Assembly (NCBI GenBank): GCA_043746635.1
Contig: JAYTQQ010000073.1
Span: 1 to 7,221, forward strand
Reading direction: 5' to 3'
Length of the DNA: 7,221 nt
Source: JAYTQQ01 sp043746635
Lineage (GTDB): Bacteria > Bdellovibrionota > Bdellovibrionia > Bdellovibrionales > JAMPXM01
Made by a program: the position numbers and the translations under genes. Positions 1 to 3,513 of this stretch are shown here, piece after piece (position 1 is the stretch's first letter; every line of letters starts with the position of its first letter). The notes under the pieces are model-generated. The model made no database searches and was not told the origin of the DNA. It saw only the letters and a list, made by a program, of their open reading frames with translations.

Positions 1-1407
1 AGCCTTAATCGGAACGCCCGCATCAAGAAGAGCCATCGTGCCCGAGCACACAGTTCCCATTGAGCTTGAGCCGTTTGATTCTAGAACTTCAGCCACGACA
101 CGAATCGTGTACGGAAATTTTTCGAAGTCAGGCAAGATTGGTTTCAAAGCGCGTTCAGCCAAGTTTCCGTGACCGAGTTCGCGACGACTTTGTCCGCCCA
201 TGCGGCCCGTTTCGCCAACTGAAAATGGAGGAAAGTTGTAATGAAGTAAAAATTTACGTTTGAGCATACCGCTCAAAGAATCGATCATCTGCTCATCATC
301 GCCCGTGCCGAGAGTTACGGTGCCAAGAACTTGAGTTTCTCCGCGTGTGAAAAGGGCTGAACCATGCGCGCGTGGCAAGATCGCAGCTTCGCAAAGAATC
401 GGACGAACCGTTGTCGTGTTACGACCATCAATACGAATTTTGTCATCTAGAATCATGAAACGTGCAACGTTGTATTTTACGCCTTCAGCTAAGAAGTCGA
501 GTTGTTTTTTCATTTTCGGTTGGTCCGCTTCGGGAGCCGTCGCAATAAATTTCGCAGCAGCTTCTTTTACCGCCGCGCCAGCAGTCTCATAACGTTTTTG
601 CTTTTCTTGAATTGAAAGAGCCGCTTTAATTTTTGGAGTCAAAAACTCTTCAACTTGTTTTTTAAATCCGGCATCGATCACGGCGGGAGTGAAAATGCGT
701 TTTGTTTTGCTTCCGGTTTTTTGGCGGAGTTCATCTTGAGCATCAAACGCAACGCCCAAAGCTTTGTGTCCAAATTTCAAAGCTTCGAGAGCTTCTGACT
801 CAGAAATAAATTTCGCTTCACCTTCAACCATCAAGATACCGTTGCGAGTTCCGGCAATGGTGATGTCCATATCGCACTCTTCTAGCTGCGCGGGAGTTGG
901 GTTTGCGATGAACTGTTTATTGAGGCGTCCAACTTGGACTGCGGCCGTTGGTCCGTTGAACGGAAGATCGCTGATGTGCATCGCTGCGCTGGCACCGAGA
1001 CTTGCTAAAATTTCAAGCGGAAAAGTTCCGTCGTAGCTAAGGACTGTCGCCACCACTTGCGTTTCGTTGTTGTAACCTTCGGGAAAGCTCGGACGAATCG
1101 GACGATCAATCAATCGTGCTGTCAAAGTTGCGTTCGTAGTTGGCCGACCTTCACGTTTGAAGTATCCACCAGGAATTTTACCGGTAGCATAAAATTTCTC
1201 AACGTACTCAACCGTCAACGGAAAGAAATCGGCAACTGATTCTTTTCGAGATCCAACCACCGTTACGAGTACCATATTATTTGCTTGAGTCACCAAAACT
1301 GCGCCGTCAGCTTGTTTAGCGAGGCGTCCGGTTTCGAGAGTGACGGGTTTACCGCCGAATTGAAAAGTGACTGTTTGTTTATTAAATTTAAGAGTTGCTG
1401 CTTCCAT
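1..1407 (-). CDS. pnp: Polyribonucleotide nucleotidyltransferase (PNPase), 5' part, truncated by the window edge
   Basis: PNPase is a trimeric 3'-5' phosphorolytic exoribonuclease of RNA decay and the degradosome; it releases nucleoside diphosphates. I read 469 codons from the ATG at 1407 to base 1 with no stop, against about 700 residues in the family, so the C-terminal third is outside. Seen: an N-terminal RNase PH domain with GGYFKREGRP (residues 80-89; YFKR sits at the family's FFRR RNA-binding loop) and RLIDRPIRPSFPEGY (about 98-112). An alpha-helical linker covers roughly residues 230-310. The second RNase PH domain begins near KIRIDGRN and contains FTRGETQ and ESNGSSSMG (serines 447-449, the phosphate-binding region). 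The catalytic aspartates and the KH and S1 domains lie beyond the left edge. The start is supported by AAAGGAG at 1413-1419, 5 nt upstream. It lies downstream of rpsO, the classical order. Confidence 0.97.
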   Translation of the reverse strand, partial: MEAATLKFNKQTVTFQFGGKPVTLETGRLAKQADGAVLVTQANNMVLVTVVGSRKESVADFFPLTVEYVEKFYATGKIPGGYFKREGRPTTNATLTARLIDRPIRPSFPEGYNNETQVVATVLSYDGTFPLEILASLGASAAMHISDLPFNGPTAAVQVGRLNKQFIANPTPAQLEECDMDITIAGTRNGILMVEGEAKFISESEALEALKFGHKALGVAFDAQDELRQKTGSKTKRIFTPAVIDAGFKKQVEEFLTPKIKAALSIQEKQKRYETAGAAVKEAAAKFIATAPEADQPKMKKQLDFLAEGVKYNVARFMILDDKIRIDGRNTTTVRPILCEAAILPRAHGSALFTRGETQVLGTVTLGTGDDEQMIDSLSGMLKRKFLLHYNFPPFSVGETGRMGGQSRRELGHGNLAERALKPILPDFEKFPYTIRVVAEVLESNGSSSMGTVCSGTMALLDAGVPIKA

Positions 1408-1412
1408 TTTTT

Positions 1413-1419
1413 CTCCTTT
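1413..1419 (-). promoter_or_regulatory. Shine-Dalgarno of pnp
   Basis: AAAGGAG followed by five A residues and the pnp ATG. It starts directly at the foot of the long-range stem at 1420-1495, so folding of the leader could affect its accessibility. Confidence 0.85.
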
Positions 1420-1495
1420 AGAGCTGCCAGAACGACAAGTGTTGCGATTAAGAGTATACAAAGACGGCCACCGAAAAATAATTTCGGCAGCCTCT
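1420..1495 (-). promoter_or_regulatory. Long-range hairpin in the pnp leader (rpsO-pnp spacer)
   Basis: In the transcript, AGAGGCUGCC (1495-1486) can pair with GGCAGCUCU (1428-1420), giving 9 bp with one bulged G. It encloses about 57 nt and ends exactly where the pnp Shine-Dalgarno begins. A competing local hairpin, CCGAAA (1487-1482) with UUUCGG (1476-1471) around a 5-nt loop, shares two C residues with the long stem, so the two cannot form fully together. In Escherichia coli an RNase III-cleaved hairpin in the same rpsO-pnp spacer underlies PNPase autoregulation. An equivalent role here is inferred from position only. No U-tract follows, so it is not an obvious terminator. Confidence 0.5.
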
Positions 1496-1516
1496 TCAAG
1501 GATAAGAGCGCCTCAA

Positions 1517-1786
1517 TTACTTACGTAATTCGAGATCCGCGATCAGTTTTGTGTAGGACTCAGGAGAAGTCTTGCGCAAATAAGTGAGTAATTTTTTACG
1601 ACGATTGACCATCTTGATCAAACCTTGGCGTGAGTGATTATCTTTTTTGTGATTTTTGAAATGCTCAGTCAAATCTTTGATTCTGTACGTGAGAAGGGCA
1701 ACTTGCACTTCTGAACTGCCAGTATCCATTTTTGCTCTTTGAAATTTCTGGATGACTTGTTCTTTTTGATACGAAAATAACGCCAT
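1517..1786 (-). CDS. rpsO: 30S ribosomal protein S15
   Basis: S15 is a primary 16S rRNA-binding protein that binds the three-way junction of helices 20-22 in the central domain and nucleates platform assembly. The 89-residue product has the normal family length and its signature blocks: DTGSSEVQVALLTYRI (about residues 21-36), HKKDNHSRQGLIKMVNRRKKLLTYL (about 46-70) and the basic end LELRK. The ATG is preceded by a strong AGGAGG 5 nt upstream. It is separated from truB by a 338-bp structured gap, suggesting its own leader and possibly its own promoter, and is followed by pnp after 109 nt. In many bacteria S15 represses its own translation by binding its mRNA leader; candidate elements are listed separately. 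Confidence 0.98.
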   Translation of the reverse strand: MALFSYQKEQVIQKFQRAKMDTGSSEVQVALLTYRIKDLTEHFKNHKKDNHSRQGLIKMVNRRKKLLTYLRKTSPESYTKLIADLELRK

Positions 1787-1791
1787 TTTAT

Positions 1792-1797
1792 CCTCCT
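1792..1797 (-). promoter_or_regulatory. Shine-Dalgarno of rpsO
   Basis: AGGAGG, 5 nt before the ATG. It can be occluded: AGGAGGAU (1797-1790) is fully complementary, with one G-U pair, to AUUCUCCU at 1920-1913 in the same leader. It also overlaps the 8-bp palindrome CCTCGAGG, and a small hairpin (AGGC/GCCU with loop UUCGU, 1812-1800) ends two bases upstream of it. Confidence 0.9.
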
Positions 1798-1824
1798 CGA
1801 GGCACGAAGCCTAGAAAAATAGAA

Positions 1825-1845
1825 ACAAAGCCCTTACGGCCCTGT
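1825..1845 (-). promoter_or_regulatory. Candidate S15-binding hairpin in the rpsO leader
   Basis: The transcript arms ACAGGGCC (1845-1838) and GGCUUUGU (1832-1825) form 8 continuous pairs around the loop GUAAG. Pairs 4 to 6 are G-U, G-U, G-C. A G-U pair stacked on G-C is the known S15 recognition determinant in 16S helix 22 and in several rpsO leaders. It lies 38 nt before the rpsO start. The pairing is seen in sequence; S15 binding is inferred. A U-rich stretch follows (UUUGUUUCUAUUUUUC), so weak attenuator-like behaviour is an alternative. Confidence 0.4.
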
Positions 1846-1993
1846 ACCCGAAAAACCAAACAACTGGATTTCGAGGTCCAACCCCTGCCTGGCGCCATGG
1901 CTGTCGCACTTCAGGAGAATGAACTGATTTGAATCAGAGAAGGTACCTGTGGAAGCCTTGTGATTCAAGTACTTTATTGGCGAATTTCGGTGA

Positions 1994-2026
1994 ATCTGAA
2001 AGGCATCTGAGAGGGATCTGAGGGTG
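1994..2026. repeat. Three tandem imperfect 11-bp repeats
   Basis: On the plus strand the units are ATCTGAAAGGC (1994-2004), ATCTGAGAGGG (2005-2015) and ATCTGAGGGTG (2016-2026), contiguous with no spacer. The first six bases are identical in all three. The 11-bp period is about one helical turn, which would place a binding protein on one DNA face, but replication slippage is an equally simple origin. Confidence 0.8.
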
Positions 2027-2103
2027 GCGCAGGTAAGGTGAGATAGGAACTAGATAAATTAGAAAATCTTTACGTCGGTCGTAAATAGTATGGTAACGCA
2101 AAG

Positions 2104-2123
2104 CGCCCGCTGCGTAGCGAGCG
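2104..2123 (-). terminator. GC-rich hairpin directly after truB, weak terminator-like
   Basis: In the transcript CGCUCGCU (2123-2116) pairs with AGCGGGCG (2111-2104) around the loop ACGC, 8 pairs with one U-G. It begins one base after the truB stop codon. Only CUUU follows, so the U-tract is poor for an intrinsic terminator. It may instead stabilise the 3' end of the upstream transcript, or be a partial terminator separating nusA-truB from rpsO-pnp. Confidence 0.4.
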
Positions 2124-2124
2124 G

Positions 2125-3057
2125 CTATATAAGAGATGGAGGCTGCTGAAAGACTCGTTTGATTTTATAAAATTCACCTGGCTTTGCTGTCAAAATCGCA
2201 AGTAGATCACGTGTCTCTTGATTGATCAATTTCACGAGCGGCAAACTCTCAGTGATCTTAATGCCAATCAAAAGCTCCGCCTGAACATTATTAGAAATTT
2301 GCCCGTTACGAATCATCTGAATATCACGTCCTGCCAGCTTCACTTCGCGAGAGCTTGGCAGACATTCATTAAGGCCAACCCAACATTCTGCCAAATCAGA
2401 GCCCGCAATCAAGCGCGCCTCAATCTCTTCTAGACGCAAACTATCATTCACCACATAAGGTGTCGAGATCGTGCGCTCGAGTCCCGACAAAGCAGCGCCG
2501 CAGCCTAATGCCAAACCTAAAGCGTGAACCCAAGCACGGATGTAACTGCCCTTCGAGCAATGAATCTCAAAGCTCGCGGTGATTCCGCCAAAACCTAAGC
2601 ACGCGAGATCATAAAATTTCATGACTCGTCGGGGGCAAACCACGTCTTGATCTTTCAAAGCGTAATCGTACAAACGGCGGCCTTCGACTTTCACGGCCGA
2701 ATATTTCGGAACTTCGAGCTCGACTTCGCCGGTGAGCCCCAGAACTGCAGCAGACAAATCGGCTTCCGAAAATGCGACCGGCTTCTCAGACAAAATCTCG
2801 CCGGTAATATCGAGAGAGTCGGTCGTGATGCCAAATTTAATATCGGCGCGATAAGCTTTGTCGCCATTCAAAATATAATCAGAAAGCTTGGTTGCTTCAC
2901 CCACGAGCAAAACCATCAAACCCGATGCCATTGGATCGAGAGTACCGGCATGGCCGATGTCTTTGCGCTTTAAAATTCGGCGAGCGCGGGCCACAACATC
3001 GTGACTGGTCATGCCTGAAGATTTATTGACGAGGAGGAGTCCGCCTAAAGAATTCAT
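2125..3057 (-). CDS. truB: tRNA pseudouridine(55) synthase
   Basis: TruB isomerises U55 in the T-loop of tRNAs to pseudouridine and also acts as a tRNA-folding chaperone. The 310-residue product matches the usual length (314 in E. coli). Seen: the N-terminal GLLLVNKSSGMTSHDVV, the catalytic motif GHAGTLDPMASG (residues 35-46, Asp41 as nucleophile), DKAYRADIKFGITTDSLD (Tyr69 at the conserved active-site tyrosine), PKYSAVKVEGRRLYDYA (about 117-133) and HCSKGSYIRAW (166-176, Arg174 conserved). A C-terminal stretch is in the position of the PUA-like domain, less conserved. The ATG overlaps the rbfA stop as ATGA with no good Shine-Dalgarno, which suggests translational coupling to rbfA. It ends in TAG, followed at once by a GC-rich hairpin. 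Confidence 0.98.
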   Translation of the reverse strand: MNSLGGLLLVNKSSGMTSHDVVARARRILKRKDIGHAGTLDPMASGLMVLLVGEATKLSDYILNGDKAYRADIKFGITTDSLDITGEILSEKPVAFSEADLSAAVLGLTGEVELEVPKYSAVKVEGRRLYDYALKDQDVVCPRRVMKFYDLACLGFGGITASFEIHCSKGSYIRAWVHALGLALGCGAALSGLERTISTPYVVNDSLRLEEIEARLIAGSDLAECWVGLNECLPSSREVKLAGRDIQMIRNGQISNNVQAELLIGIKITESLPLVKLINQETRDLLAILTAKPGEFYKIKRVFQQPPSLI

Positions 3058-3485
3058 TGAGACGACAGGGCCTGAGCAGAAGCTGCTTTAGCTTTTTGCT
3101 GTTGGCTAATTTCAAATAAAATTTTCTCGACCTTCAAAACTTTTTCGAGTGATTTATCAAAGAAGAATTTTACTTTTGGGCAATAGCGAAGAGGTAATGC
3201 CTTTGCGATTTCGCGCTGAACTTCATAGCCGTATTTATTTAAAACTTCGAGTGATGCTTCTTGCTCGGCTTCTGACCCGATGACGCTCACGTTGATACGC
3301 GCAGAACGCAAATCGCTTGTCACTGATACACGTGAAATTGTGACGAGACCATGAAGTTCGCCGTGAAAGCCTCCAACTAAATGAAGACCAACAATTTCTC
3401 TGAGTTCTTTTTCTACCCGCAGAACTCTGCGGTTTTTTGTAGGTAATTCTTGTTTCGGCTCTGGTTCAGAATCAAATTTTGACAT
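3054..3485 (-). CDS. rbfA: 30S ribosome-binding factor A
   Basis: RbfA binds the pre-30S subunit near 16S helices 1, 28 and 44 and assists late maturation, notably under cold conditions. The 143-residue product is a little longer than the common 115-135 because of a charged N-terminal extension (about residues 1-18) and a Gln/Ala/Lys-rich tail (about 127-143). Seen: a KH-type core with RRVLRVEKELREIVG, the strand LVTISRVSVTSDLRSARINVSVIG, helix YEVQREIAKALPLRYCPKVKFFFD, and the amphipathic end SLEKVLKVEKIL. At the interhelical kink, where family members usually carry Ala-x-Gly, I read KYG, a possible substitution. The ATG at 3485 has AAGGAG 10 nt upstream (or GAGG at 7 nt), which lies inside a hairpin. 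It overlaps truB by 4 nt. Confidence 0.95.
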   Translation of the reverse strand: MSKFDSEPEPKQELPTKNRRVLRVEKELREIVGLHLVGGFHGELHGLVTISRVSVTSDLRSARINVSVIGSEAEQEASLEVLNKYGYEVQREIAKALPLRYCPKVKFFFDKSLEKVLKVEKILFEISQQQKAKAASAQALSSQ

Positions 3486-3512
3486 AAAAACGCCTCTCCT
3501 TAAGAAGAGACG
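3486..3512 (-). promoter_or_regulatory. Hairpin plus U5 filling the infB-rbfA gap and sequestering the rbfA ribosome binding site
   Basis: The transcript arms CGUCUCUUC (3512-3504) and GGAGAGGCG (3499-3491) form nine continuous pairs (two U-G) around the loop UUAA. UUUUU (3490-3486) follows, and then immediately the rbfA ATG. The only plausible rbfA Shine-Dalgarno, AAGGAG (3501-3496), is in the loop and 3' arm. The shape is that of a compact intrinsic terminator and at the same time a translation-blocking hairpin. It could lower rbfA-truB expression relative to infB, or open conditionally. The pairing is seen; the function is inferred. Confidence 0.6.
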
Positions 3513-3513
3513 A

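Larger units (their letters stand above)
1787..2124 (-). other. Structured 338-bp gap between truB and rpsO (rpsO leader/promoter region)
   Basis: This is the only gap over 300 bases. Read in the direction of transcription it contains: a GC-rich hairpin right after the truB stop (2123-2104), a 6-5-6 dyad (2085-2069), three tandem 11-bp repeats (2026-1994), a 6-2-6 dyad CTGATT-TG-AATCAG (1937-1924), an anti-Shine-Dalgarno segment (1920-1913), a wobble-rich hairpin (1883-1862), a G-U/G-C hairpin (1845-1825) and the rpsO ribosome binding site. I looked for sigma70-like promoters on this strand. The best pairs were TTTACG-18 nt-TAATTT (near 2086-2057) and TTGAAT-17 nt-TACCTT (near 1968-1940), both poor, so I call no promoter. 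No convincing gene is present on either strand. Confidence 0.6.

Noticed and set aside
60..1239. Several short plus-strand frames across 60-1239
   Set aside because: All are antisense to pnp, which reads as continuous, well-conserved PNPase on the minus strand.
1290..1587. Short frames on both strands around the rpsO-pnp spacer
   Set aside because: They overlap the start of pnp or the end of rpsO and show no family features; the spacer is better explained as a structured leader.
1897..1932. 11-codon frame on the plus strand starting ATGGCT
   Set aside because: No Shine-Dalgarno, very short, and opposite the rpsO leader.
1941..1974. Short palindromes AGGTACCT and AAGTACTT
   Set aside because: Eight-base palindromes of this kind are expected by chance and have no further context.
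2647..2973. 108-codon open frame on the plus strand
   Set aside because: It is antisense to the conserved catalytic core of TruB, with no family resemblance.
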